47,755 bases of DNA, taken from IMG/VR virus record IMGVR_UViG_3300036768_000311, positions 1 through 47,755 of that record; one strand, written 5' to 3'. Each line of letters starts with the position of its first letter. Positions within the stretch are counted from its first letter, which is position 1. The notes beneath the pieces were generated by a model. The model did not search any database. It saw only the letters and a list, made by a program, of their open reading frames with translations, and was not told the DNA's origin. Below are positions 6,490 to 14,271 of this stretch, in pieces. The position numbers were made by a program, and so were the translations under genes. The stretch is from a virus.

Positions 6490-6968
6490 CCCCTTTTCGA
6501 AGATTTCTTCTCACCCTCCCCGGCCAGGGCAGCCAGGGTTATCTCGTCCCGGAGCCAGAAGCAGAACTTGAAGGCGTCTTCGAGCTTTATGAACTCCCCT
6601 CGGACCGTCTCGGTGCTGAGGCCGGAGGCCCGGCGCTCGTACTGGATAACCCGATATCTGGTGTTGCCCTCCACCGCTCGTACGGAGATATCTGTAAACA
6701 CGATGACATCTTCGTTACCTGGCTGCTGCTTCTGGCTGGTGGTGCCAGTACTAACGGCAGCCTTATACCACTGGGTCCACTGCTGCTGAAGCTGCTTCAG
6801 CAGTGCTGGGTCCATAGGCGGATAGCCTGGATGGGTGCCATAAGGTGTAACATTGGCAGTTGTTACCGTGGTCTTCGCGCCGCCCTGGGCTGCGATTTTG
6901 GTGTTGATGGCAGAAGTGGTTGCTGCCGTCTTCCTCATACTCCTACTGCTGCTGCTCTTCGAGGCCAT
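6486..6968 (-). CDS. Hypothetical protein, 160 residues, with Ser/Thr/Gln-rich N-terminus
   Basis: Residues 1-50 are Ser/Thr/Ala-rich. A short Gln-rich helix (LLKQLQQQWTQWYKAA) follows, then a compact C-terminal domain of about 85 residues with alternating hydrophobic strands (DVIVFTDISV, RYRVIQYERR). The ATG at 6968 overlaps the end of the preceding gene by 26 bases and has no strong ribosome site; the in-frame ATG at 6938 follows AGGAG closely and is an alternative. It lies downstream of the polymerase and nuclease-like genes; function unknown. Confidence 0.6.
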   Translation of the reverse strand: MASKSSSSRSMRKTAATTSAINTKIAAQGGAKTTVTTANVTPYGTHPGYPPMDPALLKQLQQQWTQWYKAAVSTGTTSQKQQPGNEDVIVFTDISVRAVEGNTRYRVIQYERRASGLSTETVRGEFIKLEDAFKFCFWLRDEITLAALAGEGEKKSSKRG

Positions 6969-7350
6969 CGTACCACCAGTTCTTAACTCGCTGAGCTAGC
7001 TTCGCTTCGCTCATCTTCTCCAAGAACCTAACGTTACCTGTCGAATCCACCGCGCCGACCATGACCTCCTTGTTGCTATACTGCCAGACCACCCACACGT
7101 CGAACCCTCGCTGGACCAGACGCTTAAAGAGCAAGCGCTGTCCAAGGCCCAAACGCTTGTTCGCCTCCTTGAACTCGATGACCAGGATACGCCCGGTCTT
7201 GGCCTGGTCGAGAACCAGGTCTAAGTCGGTGGCTCCAAGTTGCCCCGGCAACACCGGGGTTAGCCAGCGGGAATAGTCACGAAGCCCTAGATTAGCGTCT
7301 TCGACGGCTGTGCCGCAGGTTGGACATGCCAGAAGAGGTGGCTGTGCCAT
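6943..7350 (-). CDS. PD-(D/E)XK nuclease-like protein with N-terminal zinc knuckle
   Basis: A 135-residue protein. It begins with a CPTCG knuckle at 9-13. It then shows the core of the restriction-endonuclease-like fold: T-D-L-D-L-V-L (Asp about 42-44), then I-E-F-K (Glu/Lys about 59-61), then a helix with Q71 and R/K residues. It starts two bases after the polymerase stop and has GGAGAG upstream. A role in DNA repair or recombination beside the polymerase is likely. Small VRR-NUC- or resolvase-like proteins fit the motif, but the exact family is not certain. Confidence 0.65.
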   Translation of the reverse strand: MAQPPLLACPTCGTAVEDANLGLRDYSRWLTPVLPGQLGATDLDLVLDQAKTGRILVIEFKEANKRLGLGQRLLFKRLVQRGFDVWVVWQYSNKEVMVGAVDSTGNVRFLEKMSEAKLAQRVKNWWYDGLEEQQQ

Positions 7351-7352
7351 GT

Positions 7353-9290
7353 TTACTCTCCTTCCTCGTCTTCGTCACCGAACAGCTCGGCGAGGATGTT
7401 TTCGGTACCGGACTTAGCAGAGGCCCAAGAGCTTCCGAAGTGAACGTCGAACACCATCGGAACCGACAGGCCGTCCCCAGCCACGGCCTCAATCTCCCGT
7501 TTAAGGTCGGGAAGGCTGGGCGGGTCTTCGGGGTCGTACTCCCACAGCAGCTCGTCGTGGACTTGGGCGATTAGCTTAAGATTAGGCCAGCGACGGCTGG
7601 TGTAGAGCATGACCCGCCGAACCACATCGGCAGCGCTTCCCTGCACCACCGCATTCGCAGCCTGCCGGTCAGGCCGTCCGTCTCCACTCTTCCAGTGCCA
7701 GCTAGAGCCCGTAAACCTACGGTAGCGGCCGTCCAGCGTTGTGACGAACCCCTGGTCTTGGGCACTGATGATGATGTGCTGCCGCCAGGCGAAGTACGCC
7801 TTGTACAGCTTGCGAAGGTCGTCGAGCAGTTCTTGTGAGTATTTAGTCAGTTCTCCCGCTGTCTTGTTCGGTGTAGCCCCAGCCATGTAAAGCAGCTTGC
7901 CTATCTTGTCAGGCCCTGCGCCGTAACCCATCGCGAGGATTAGGGTCTTGGCCTCGTTCCGCGTAATCTTCAGGCGGTCTGCCGTCTCCTGGTACAGGTC
8001 TCGGTTGTTCCTGAAGATGTCCAGGAGCACCGGGTCTTGTGAGAAGTGCGCCATCAACCGGGGCTCCAGCTGCGCGAAGTCGCCGACGATGAGGTTCCCC
8101 TGTATAACCTCGCGAATCTTCTGCCCCTCCTTGGTCCGGGCCGGGATGTTCTGCAGGTTCGGGTTCGAAGAAGACAGGCGCCCGGTCACCGTACCGGTCT
8201 GGTTGAAGTTGGCGTAGATGCGGCCATCCTTGGCCGCCACCCGCTGGAAGACCTCGATGTACGTGTTAAGCAGCTTGTCGTAGCGCTTCCATGTCAGGTA
8301 GGTCTGAACCCACTTCTCGGTCTCGGGCTTCTCGAACTTGGTGGTAAGCAGGGTATTCCGGTTCACGTCCTTTATGTACTGGGCAACAGCGTCATCCAGG
8401 CCACGGTAACACCACCGCCCGGTAAGGTACTGCCGCCCCACCTTCGTGACCTCAAAGGTGTGTGGCCCTATGGTTAGGGTACCGATACCCTCATTTTCGC
8501 CCGCGTTAGTCAGTATGTCTAGCACCATCGCGGCCAGCAGGTCTTCCGTCTTCGGGAGGCGGTCGTTTACCCGCACCTCGGGATAGGTCAGGTACTGTTT
8601 CACGTGCTGCGGGCTACGCAGGTTAAGCATCGGCGCATCCTTGGTCAGCTCGGCAGCCAACGCATCGCGCTCGGCTGTAAACTCCTTGCGCAGCTCCTCG
8701 ACCGCCTGCAGGTTCACCGGGAGGCCATTCAACTCCATGTCCAGAAGAACCTTGGTAAATGGAACCTGCTGGTTCAGGTAGTGCTCCAGCAACCCAGGAT
8801 ACCGGTAGTTGAGGGTCTCGGCCATGCGCTGGTACAGTTCCCTGAGAACCTTAACGTCGTCCCTGCAGTACCGGGTCAACTGGTCCCACGGAGCCTCAGA
8901 CATGGGCACTTGCGTTCCGTCGTCGGTCGTAAACATGGGACGGTTGGCTACCTGCTTGACGCGCTTGTCCATCTCAACGGCCAGGTAGCGCTTCGCCAGG
9001 GCCGCCAGGGACAGCTCGGTGTTTTCATTCAGGAGCCAGCCGAGCACCTGCGTGTCGTGAAGCTCTGCCCTCACGGGCACGCCGTGCTGCCGGAGCCAGC
9101 GGATGTCGAACTTGGTGTGCGTCACCACGACAGCGTTCGGGTTTAAGAGTGTAGCTTCCACGGCGCGCGGTAGGCCCGGCGAGACCCGGAGTTCGCCGTT
9201 GCCGAAGGCGTACCCTACGGCCAGGAGTTCGTCGTTCTCGCTGACCTCGATGTCCAGGAACAGCGGCTTGCTGTCGGAAATCAGCTGCAA
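7353..9290 (-). CDS. polA-like: Family A DNA polymerase with 3'-5' exonuclease domain
   Basis: A 645-residue replicative DNA polymerase. The N-terminal proofreading exonuclease is intact: D13-x-E15, a T-K-F-D motif and Y-x3-D (YCRDD). Polymerase motifs follow: motif A with D404 (GDFAQLEPRL), motif B (RNEAK...MGYG, about 443-457) and motif C V-H-D579-E. In motif B the residue equivalent to E. coli Phe762 is Leu452. Leu at this site has been linked in phage polymerases to slower or more accurate synthesis and often to temperate or slow life cycles. There is no 5' nuclease domain. The start is TTG with AAAGGAGG six bases upstream. It is the first gene of the leftward arm, divergent from the primase/helicase operon. 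Confidence 0.95.
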   Translation of the reverse strand: MQLISDSKPLFLDIEVSENDELLAVGYAFGNGELRVSPGLPRAVEATLLNPNAVVVTHTKFDIRWLRQHGVPVRAELHDTQVLGWLLNENTELSLAALAKRYLAVEMDKRVKQVANRPMFTTDDGTQVPMSEAPWDQLTRYCRDDVKVLRELYQRMAETLNYRYPGLLEHYLNQQVPFTKVLLDMELNGLPVNLQAVEELRKEFTAERDALAAELTKDAPMLNLRSPQHVKQYLTYPEVRVNDRLPKTEDLLAAMVLDILTNAGENEGIGTLTIGPHTFEVTKVGRQYLTGRWCYRGLDDAVAQYIKDVNRNTLLTTKFEKPETEKWVQTYLTWKRYDKLLNTYIEVFQRVAAKDGRIYANFNQTGTVTGRLSSSNPNLQNIPARTKEGQKIREVIQGNLIVGDFAQLEPRLMAHFSQDPVLLDIFRNNRDLYQETADRLKITRNEAKTLILAMGYGAGPDKIGKLLYMAGATPNKTAGELTKYSQELLDDLRKLYKAYFAWRQHIIISAQDQGFVTTLDGRYRRFTGSSWHWKSGDGRPDRQAANAVVQGSAADVVRRVMLYTSRRWPNLKLIAQVHDELLWEYDPEDPPSLPDLKREIEAVAGDGLSVPMVFDVHFGSSWASAKSGTENILAELFGDEDEEGE

Positions 9291-9333
9291 CCTTCGCCTC
9301 CTTTCAATCCCTGTGAGAGATGGCTGCCCACGT

Positions 9334-9361
9334 CAACCCGAAATCGGCCCGAATCGGGTTG
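9334..9361. promoter_or_regulatory. Dyad in the divergent intergenic region
   Basis: Eight-base inverted arms CAACCCGA and TCGGGTTG, separated by 12 bases, lie midway between the divergent polymerase and nuclease genes (9291-9439). On the minus strand one arm contains TTGACG, a possible -35. The site fits an operator controlling both arms; neither promoter is certain because no good -10 is seen on either strand. Confidence 0.4.
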
Positions 9362-9439
9362 AAGCCCGCGCACGTCCTTTGAAATCGCCGAGGCCGAGGG
9401 CGACGGCGCGAGGCGAGGAGAAAAAAGAAAGGAAGACTA

Positions 9440-9808
9440 ATGGCTAATCCGAGCAAGAAGAAGGGTACAGCGGCCGAGAACGAGGTAATCAAGGGCCTCG
9501 AAGACTCGGGCATGACGTTTAAGCGTACCCTCCCTGGGACCCCCTGGGACGTGGAGCGGAACCGCTACGAAGGCCGCGACGACAGCGGGGACAGGTGGAT
9601 GTTCGTCTTGGCGACCAGGCCCGACTACGGGCGCTGGCTCGTCACCACGAGCCTTGAGGACTTCGCCTGGCTACTTCGCAACCTTAAGGACGATGCGTTC
9701 TACCCGGTCAGCCCGAAGATTGAGGTGAAGCGGTACGCCAGATTCTCCCTGCATCGGATTTGGGAAGAGAAGTTCGCCAAGATTTACAAGCGGCTAGGAG
9801 GAAAGTAG
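9440..9808 (+). CDS. Holliday-junction-resolvase-like / PD-(D/E)XK nuclease candidate
   Basis: A 122-residue protein. It opens with S-K-K-K-G-T-A-A-E-N-E-V, the helix pattern seen at the start of small phage resolvase-type nucleases. Then come a D-x-x-G-D segment (about 47-51) and K-I-E-V-K at about 94-98, consistent with the D...E-x-K active site. It is the first gene of the rightward replication operon (ribosome site GGAAG), four bases ahead of the primase. Branched-DNA cleavage is the likeliest role; the spacing differs from the classic Hjc family, so this is a candidate only. Confidence 0.6.
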   Translation: MANPSKKKGTAAENEVIKGLEDSGMTFKRTLPGTPWDVERNRYEGRDDSGDRWMFVLATRPDYGRWLVTTSLEDFAWLLRNLKDDAFYPVSPKIEVKRYARFSLHRIWEEKFAKIYKRLGGK

Positions 9809-9811
9809 GGG

Positions 9812-10852
9812 ATGGGGTCTTTATACCAGCTAAGGGCGTTCGTTGGCAACCCTGACGTTTACGCGGTACAGCTCGACGACGGCTCGTACCGCCCCGTCCG
9901 TGAACCTCTCGATGGCGTAGTTTTGCTCCGCCACCTTGGCGGCAAGGCAACCATAGGTACTTATGTCCTGTGGAACGACAAGGCGCGCTTCATCGTCTGG
10001 GATGTGGATGAGCGTCCAGAGTATAAGCCACTAGCTATGGCGCAGCGAATCGCCGCCATCGCCCGGAAACACGGCCTCATACCTTTCATAGAGTTCTCGG
10101 GCAAGAAGGGTTACCACGTCTGGGCGCTGCTTGAAGAGTGGGTGCCCGCAGGCCAGGCGCTGCTCGCCGGGCGGTACATCGCGTCCGAGGCTGGGTTCAC
10201 CGGGGAGGTGTTCCCCAAGCAGGCGAAGGCGCGAGACCTGGGCAACCTGGTTAAACTTCCGTTCGCGCTTCACCGCGTCTCCAAGCGGCGGTCCTATTTC
10301 CTGGAAGTACTGCCCTACGAAGTGCCGCTGACGCCAGTCAAGGCCGTGTTTGACTTGGCGCTGCTGATGGTGAAACGCGCCGCCGAGACAGCGCCGCAGG
10401 AGGGAGGGACCGGAGCGTTCTTCTGTGTTGATAGTATACAGGAAGACCCGCCCAAGCCTGGTGAGCGCAACGTGCTTCTGTTCCATTTCGCCTGCTTCCT
10501 GCGGCGCTATGGGTACAACGACATGATTGTGAGAGCAGCCCTGAATGCGCTTGTGCCCGAGGAAGACCTGGACTATGGCGAGATGGACAGGATAGTGGAG
10601 AACTCTCGGTACTCTGGTCCAACCTGTGACCAGTTGCCAGAGAACAGGCGCTGCGCGCCGGAGGATTGTGTCAAGACGAGGGTGAAAGGAGGGCCAAGGG
10701 CAGGTTACCTGAGGAATGCCGCAGAAGGTGAGACGGTCACGCTGCGGGTCGCGAAAAGGGTTGAAGGCTCGAACATCTTAGAGCTGGAGCACCCCGACGC
10801 CGAGATGGCGAAGGTGGCGCTGAAGGCGATGGAGGAAGGTGATGGGGATTGA
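9812..10852 (+). CDS. Archaeo-eukaryotic-type primase (AEP / PrimPol-like)
   Basis: A 346-residue protein with the three AEP motifs: D64-V-D66 (I), S96-G-K-K-G-Y-H102 (II) and K148 in N-L-V-K-L-P (III). Residues about 215-275 resemble a PriCT-type helical domain (GERNVLLFHFACFLRRYGY...). A C-terminal tail has four Cys (about 278-295). It makes primers, and perhaps longer DNA, for the phage fork. It replaces the DnaG-type primase usual in T7-like phages. Closest in style to primase domains of plasmids, phages and TOTE-type systems. The next genes are a tiny acidic protein, a Cas4-like nuclease and a helicase. Confidence 0.82.
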   Translation: MGSLYQLRAFVGNPDVYAVQLDDGSYRPVREPLDGVVLLRHLGGKATIGTYVLWNDKARFIVWDVDERPEYKPLAMAQRIAAIARKHGLIPFIEFSGKKGYHVWALLEEWVPAGQALLAGRYIASEAGFTGEVFPKQAKARDLGNLVKLPFALHRVSKRRSYFLEVLPYEVPLTPVKAVFDLALLMVKRAAETAPQEGGTGAFFCVDSIQEDPPKPGERNVLLFHFACFLRRYGYNDMIVRAALNALVPEEDLDYGEMDRIVENSRYSGPTCDQLPENRRCAPEDCVKTRVKGGPRAGYLRNAAEGETVTLRVAKRVEGSNILELEHPDAEMAKVALKAMEEGDGD

Positions 10853-10988
10853 GGTTTCGACGACGTTCTACTTCGAGGACCTGGAGACGGGGGAAGACGC
10901 TGGTTGGATAGCTCTGCGGCTTGCTGAGATGGTTGAGGAAATGCAGCCGCCGGGGCAGCTGATTGAGTGGGAGTACTACGAGGACTAG
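10842..10988 (+). CDS. Small acidic protein, 48 residues
   Basis: The ATG overlaps the end of the primase gene and follows GGAGGAAGGTG. The product is very acidic (repeated Glu/Asp, few Lys/Arg) and ends E-W-E-Y-Y-E-D. Too small to assign. Its position between primase and nuclease and its charge would fit a DNA-mimic or a binding partner, but that is speculation. Confidence 0.55.
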   Translation: MGIEVSTTFYFEDLETGEDAGWIALRLAEMVEEMQPPGQLIEWEYYED

Positions 10989-10999
10989 AAAGGAGAGTG

Positions 11000-11923
11000 A
11001 TGCCGCTGATAGGGATTGTTCTACCGGAGCACAAGGAGAAGGCTTCGGCTATGCCTGGGCGCTACCCCAAGTGGATTACGCTTGAGAAGGCGCTGGAGGT
11101 TGCCGAGATTGCCAGCCCTAAGTGGTCCTCCTGGACGTACGAGCTTATACGAGCTATGTCCGAGGAGCACCAGGAGCGAGGGTCGCGGCTCAGCGTTACG
11201 GCGCTGGTTGGTGGCTGCATGCGGGGGACGATGGTAGAGCGGAAGATGGACTACATCGCCGACCTGGACAACTTCTACCCGGCCCTCCGTGGGCAGCTGC
11301 TCCACCACGTGCTTGAGACGTACAGCAGGCCAGGTAGTCTGGCTGAGTGGCGGTTCTACACCGACGTTGATGGGGTGGAGATTTCCGGTAGCCCAGACCT
11401 GGTGACGTATGACACCATCTGGGACTATAAGATGACGGAGAATCCACCGCCCTTCGACTACATGTGGAAGAGCCACAAGTTGCAGCTCCAGTTCAACAGG
11501 TACATCTTTAACCACGCCACCAAGTGGGACGCTCCGGCGGGACAGGACCCGCTGAAGATTCCGCTGGACCCCCACAACACCAAGATTCGGCATCTGGTTA
11601 TCGTGTACCTGGGGCCTAAGGGACCCAAGACGCTGGAGGCTGTTCGGTCGGTGGAGGTTAAGACGAGAGGAGGTGGTGTACGGAAGGTTAGGGAGCCGGA
11701 TGTCTGGTCTGACGACCAGGTTCTGGCCGAGATGGCGCCTCGTATAGAGGCTTGGAACATGGCCTGGGAGTCCTTCCCGGACTGGCCAGAGGGCCTGGAG
11801 AACTACCCTGGTTGGGCAGGCCCGCCTACGTTCCGCTGTAGTGGTCCGCCGCTGTGCTACCTGCCTAACTGCATGGCGCAGCGGTATCCGGATGGGCTCG
11901 TTTGGGAGTCCCCTGAGAACTAG
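11000..11923 (+). CDS. Cas4/RecB-like nuclease with predicted iron-sulphur cluster
   Basis: A 307-residue PD-(D/E)XK nuclease. Active-site pattern: an H in L-L-H-H-V-L-E (about 98-99), G-S-P-D133, then W-D142-Y-K144, and Q-L-Q-x2-R-Y downstream. One cysteine ahead of the core (C73) and three after it (C280-x5-C286-x4-C291) reproduce the 1+3 arrangement that binds 4Fe-4S in Cas4 and AddB proteins. Expected activity is 5'- or 3'-directed single-strand exonuclease in replication or recombination. The ATG at 11000 is chosen for its AAAGGAG site; the frame is open 11 codons further up. No cas1/cas2 or CRISPR array is near. Confidence 0.8.
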   Translation: MPLIGIVLPEHKEKASAMPGRYPKWITLEKALEVAEIASPKWSSWTYELIRAMSEEHQERGSRLSVTALVGGCMRGTMVERKMDYIADLDNFYPALRGQLLHHVLETYSRPGSLAEWRFYTDVDGVEISGSPDLVTYDTIWDYKMTENPPPFDYMWKSHKLQLQFNRYIFNHATKWDAPAGQDPLKIPLDPHNTKIRHLVIVYLGPKGPKTLEAVRSVEVKTRGGGVRKVREPDVWSDDQVLAEMAPRIEAWNMAWESFPDWPEGLENYPGWAGPPTFRCSGPPLCYLPNCMAQRYPDGLVWESPEN

Positions 11924-11932
11924 GAGGAAGCG

Positions 11933-12412
11933 ATGGCGTACAGCATCTCTGAGACGAGCGCGATGCAGACGGCTGTGAAGGCCGCCAGCGACATCGTGGT
12001 TGCCCTGGTCAACACGGCCCAGCTGGAGGCCGAGCACATCAAGGAGACGATGGACGAGTACGTTCAGTTCGTCTATACCACGTTCCTTGTGCCTGCTCTG
12101 GAGCGCGACCGCCAGGCCGCGCCGGACACTCCGGCTCCCCGCCCTTTCGGCGGTAGGCGTGATGGTGGGCAGCAGGAGGCCATCACGCCTGAGGACGCTG
12201 AGAACACGGTTATCAACTTCGGCGCGTTCAAGGGCCTGACCCTGGGCGCCGTGTCCCGGATGACGGCGAGCGAGGCTCGGGAGTACACCGACGGTAAGTA
12301 CACCCGTACCGGGCAGTCCTACCTTAAGTGGCTCCTGAACGACACCGAGCCCGCTCGTGCCTTCATCCGTGCTCGGGCGAAGGTCGTCCTGGACAACATG
12401 AAGCAGGACTAA
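11933..12412 (+). CDS. DUF3820-like protein (FG-x-x-K-G ... YLKWL motif)
   Basis: A 159-residue protein. The N-terminal 75 residues are helical. A low-complexity Pro/Arg/Gly linker follows. Residues about 96-140 hold F-G-A-F-K-G-L-T-L ... S-Y-L-K-W-L-L, the signature of DUF3820 and of the extra domain of some DNA exonucleases. A good AGGAGG site precedes it. It lies between the nuclease and helicase, where many phages keep a single-strand-binding or annealing protein, so DNA binding is plausible but unproven. Confidence 0.6.
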   Translation: MAYSISETSAMQTAVKAASDIVVALVNTAQLEAEHIKETMDEYVQFVYTTFLVPALERDRQAAPDTPAPRPFGGRRDGGQQEAITPEDAENTVINFGAFKGLTLGAVSRMTASEAREYTDGKYTRTGQSYLKWLLNDTEPARAFIRARAKVVLDNMKQD

Positions 12413-12427
12413 GGGATGGTAATGGTG

Positions 12428-12453
12428 CGGGGTCGGGCGAGTGCCCGGCCCCG
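12428..12453 (+). other. GC-rich stem-loop between DUF3820-like and helicase genes
   Basis: An 11-pair stem (GGGGTCGGGC with GCCCGGCCCC plus a closing C-G) with loop GAGT in the 59-base gap. No U-tract follows, so it is probably an RNA-stability or attenuation element rather than a classical terminator. Confidence 0.45.
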
Positions 12454-12471
12454 TGCTGCTAAGGAGGTTAT

Positions 12472-13401
12472 GTGTTTGGGTGGCTGAGTTCACACGAACA
12501 GTGGGATGAATACAAGCGGGTGGCCACTGACCCAGCACCACGGGTGGCCTCCGGCTGGGCGGAGCTGGACAAGCTCCTGCACCGTAACAGCTTCGGTCCT
12601 AGTACCTTCGTAATCCTGGCCGGGCGGATGCATACCAGGAAAACGGCCGTGGCGCTGAACCTGGCAGCCAATATGTTGGAGGCCGGAGTTCCGGTTGGGT
12701 GGGTTGGCCTGGACGAGGCTCCGCACATGTACGTAGCCAAGCTGGCGTCTGTGTTTACACAGATTCCGCACACCGAGTTGGATGAAATGTGGAACACTCC
12801 GGACATGGAGAACGTGCGCCAGCTCTACCTTTCCAAGACCAAGCGCCTAGCCATGACCAAGGGCCATAGGCCGTCTCTGGACGCGCTTAGTGACTGGCTG
12901 GAGATGTGCGACGTGGCTGGCTTCCTGCCCAAGGCGGTGTTCATAGACTACCTGGCTTTGCTGGAGCGGAGTAAGTTCGACGGAAAGGATACGAGCCGCA
13001 TCCCTCGGCTCGCCGAGGAGCTGCAGGTGTGGACGAACAAGCACGAACTCGTTACCATCGTCCTTCACCAGGTTGGTCGCCAGTACGACAGTACGTCTAG
13101 GTACCATGGGTCCAGCCCGGTTACGCCCGAACAGCTGATGTACGGAGGCGAACAGCAGGCCGACATCATCCTCGCCACCTACAGGCCCGCCCTGGACCCG
13201 ATTGGGAATATGACGTGGGAGGAGGCTGAGTCTGAGGGTATAGACTACGATGAGTGGCTCAAGCGGTCAGACCGCGTAATCGCCTATAAGAACGACACGA
13301 TGCTGCAGCTCATAAAGAACCGGCCTGGGGTCCACCTTCATCCTCAGGGTTTGAGGTTGAGAAGTGTGGGCCTCTCTCAGAGGATGGAGGTGGTCACATG
13401 A
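12472..13401 (+). CDS. Short DnaB-like replicative helicase with variant Walker A
   Basis: A 309-residue RecA-fold ATPase. The P-loop reads G51-R-M-H-T-R-K-T58, where the usual Gly before Lys is Arg. Walker B is A-V-F-I-D-Y (about 160-166) and a DnaB motif-3-like V-L-H-Q-V-G-R-Q follows near 197-204. It corresponds to the DnaB C-terminal motor only; the N-terminal primase-interaction domain is missing. GTG start with AAGGAGG four bases upstream. It presumably unwinds DNA together with the AEP primase and family A polymerase. KaiC- or RadA-like ATPases are the alternatives. Confidence 0.72.
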   Translation: MFGWLSSHEQWDEYKRVATDPAPRVASGWAELDKLLHRNSFGPSTFVILAGRMHTRKTAVALNLAANMLEAGVPVGWVGLDEAPHMYVAKLASVFTQIPHTELDEMWNTPDMENVRQLYLSKTKRLAMTKGHRPSLDALSDWLEMCDVAGFLPKAVFIDYLALLERSKFDGKDTSRIPRLAEELQVWTNKHELVTIVLHQVGRQYDSTSRYHGSSPVTPEQLMYGGEQQADIILATYRPALDPIGNMTWEEAESEGIDYDEWLKRSDRVIAYKNDTMLQLIKNRPGVHLHPQGLRLRSVGLSQRMEVVT

Positions 13402-14033
13402 TAATCGGCATCACGGGCAACGCACGGAACGGCAAGGATTCCGTTGGACAGGTGCTGGTGAAGGACTATGGGTTCGTCCAGCACTCCTTTGCTGCCGCCC
13501 TGAAGTCACTGCTTCGGGACATAAATCCCATCGTGGACAAGTACGGCAACCATCTACAGGAGTACCTGCACTTCCTGGAGGGCGACTGGGAGAAGCTGAA
13601 GGAGAATCCTGATGCCGGTGGTGAGGTCCGCAGGTTGCTTCAGGAGCTGGGTACCCGCATCCGGAGCATCAACGACCACTTCTGGATTGACGCTGTTAGG
13701 AGTGCAGTGTTGGAGGATTTGAGTACTAAGGACGTGGTACTGACCGATGTTCGCTTCGTCAACGAGGAAGCGGCTATACGTCACTGGGCTGAGAGCTGGG
13801 GTACCGAGGCGTATATCATCCGCGTGGTGCGGCCTGGGGGCACGTTCATGCCTGGAACTACGGCATATCACGTCTCTGAGACAGAGCTGTTGAACATACA
13901 GGACGACATCGTTATCTACAACGACGGCAGCCTGGAAGACCTGCGGGAGGTGGTTAAGCGCGTTAAGTACGATATAGACTGCGATGCATATAGTCGGGCG
14001 TATTGGGCCGCACAGGCCCCTGAGTCTTTGTAG
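13398..14033 (+). CDS. Deoxynucleoside monophosphate kinase
   Basis: A 211-residue P-loop kinase of the phage dNMP kinase type. The nucleotide-binding loop is G4-I-T-G-N-A-R-N-G-K13-D-S, and a conserved V-L-T-D-V-R-F segment lies near 113-119. It phosphorylates dNMPs to feed the polymerase. The ATG overlaps the helicase stop in an ATGA arrangement, so the two are coupled. Length and motifs fit the family well. Confidence 0.85.
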   Translation: MIIGITGNARNGKDSVGQVLVKDYGFVQHSFAAALKSLLRDINPIVDKYGNHLQEYLHFLEGDWEKLKENPDAGGEVRRLLQELGTRIRSINDHFWIDAVRSAVLEDLSTKDVVLTDVRFVNEEAAIRHWAESWGTEAYIIRVVRPGGTFMPGTTAYHVSETELLNIQDDIVIYNDGSLEDLREVVKRVKYDIDCDAYSRAYWAAQAPESL

Positions 14034-14043
14034 GAGGTGTATT

Positions 14044-14271
14044 ATGGACACTCGTGTTACTTATATCGTGTACACTGAGGTGTACAACGGTCTTATTGAG
14101 GTAACCGTTGATAAGGAAGAGGACTTTCCTATAGCGCTCAAGCTCTCTAAGGAGTTTGGTGATGTAGTGCTCGGTGAGCTTCCTCTGTCTGTGGAAGAGG
14201 TTAAGGAGCTGATTAGGGCACTTAACCGCACACTTAAGACCGTTGAATCTCTCAAGGAGGGTAAGATATAA
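14044..14271 (+). CDS. Hypothetical protein, 75 residues
   Basis: The start at 14044 is chosen because GGAGGTGTATT precedes it; the frame is open further upstream inside the kinase gene. The product is 75 residues, with N-terminal strands (RVTYIVYTEVYNGLIEVTV) and a helical C-terminus rich in Leu/Glu/Lys. It overlaps the next ATG (TAATG). No family recognised. Confidence 0.62.
   Translation: MDTRVTYIVYTEVYNGLIEVTVDKEEDFPIALKLSKEFGDVVLGELPLSVEEVKELIRALNRTLKTVESLKEGKI

Noticed and set aside
9359-9385. Plus-strand promoter TTGAAG...TGAAAT before the nuclease/primase operon
   Set aside because: Both hexamers are poor and the spacer is short; not reported as a feature without transcript data.
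11000-11923. CRISPR-associated Cas4 in a phage CRISPR locus
   Set aside because: No cas1, cas2 or repeat array nearby; the gene is embedded in a replication operon, so a replication or recombination nuclease is the simpler reading.
11021-12541. 506-codon minus-strand open frame across the Cas4-like and DUF3820-like genes
   Set aside because: The plus-strand genes show active-site motifs, ribosome sites and tight spacing; this frame has none of these.
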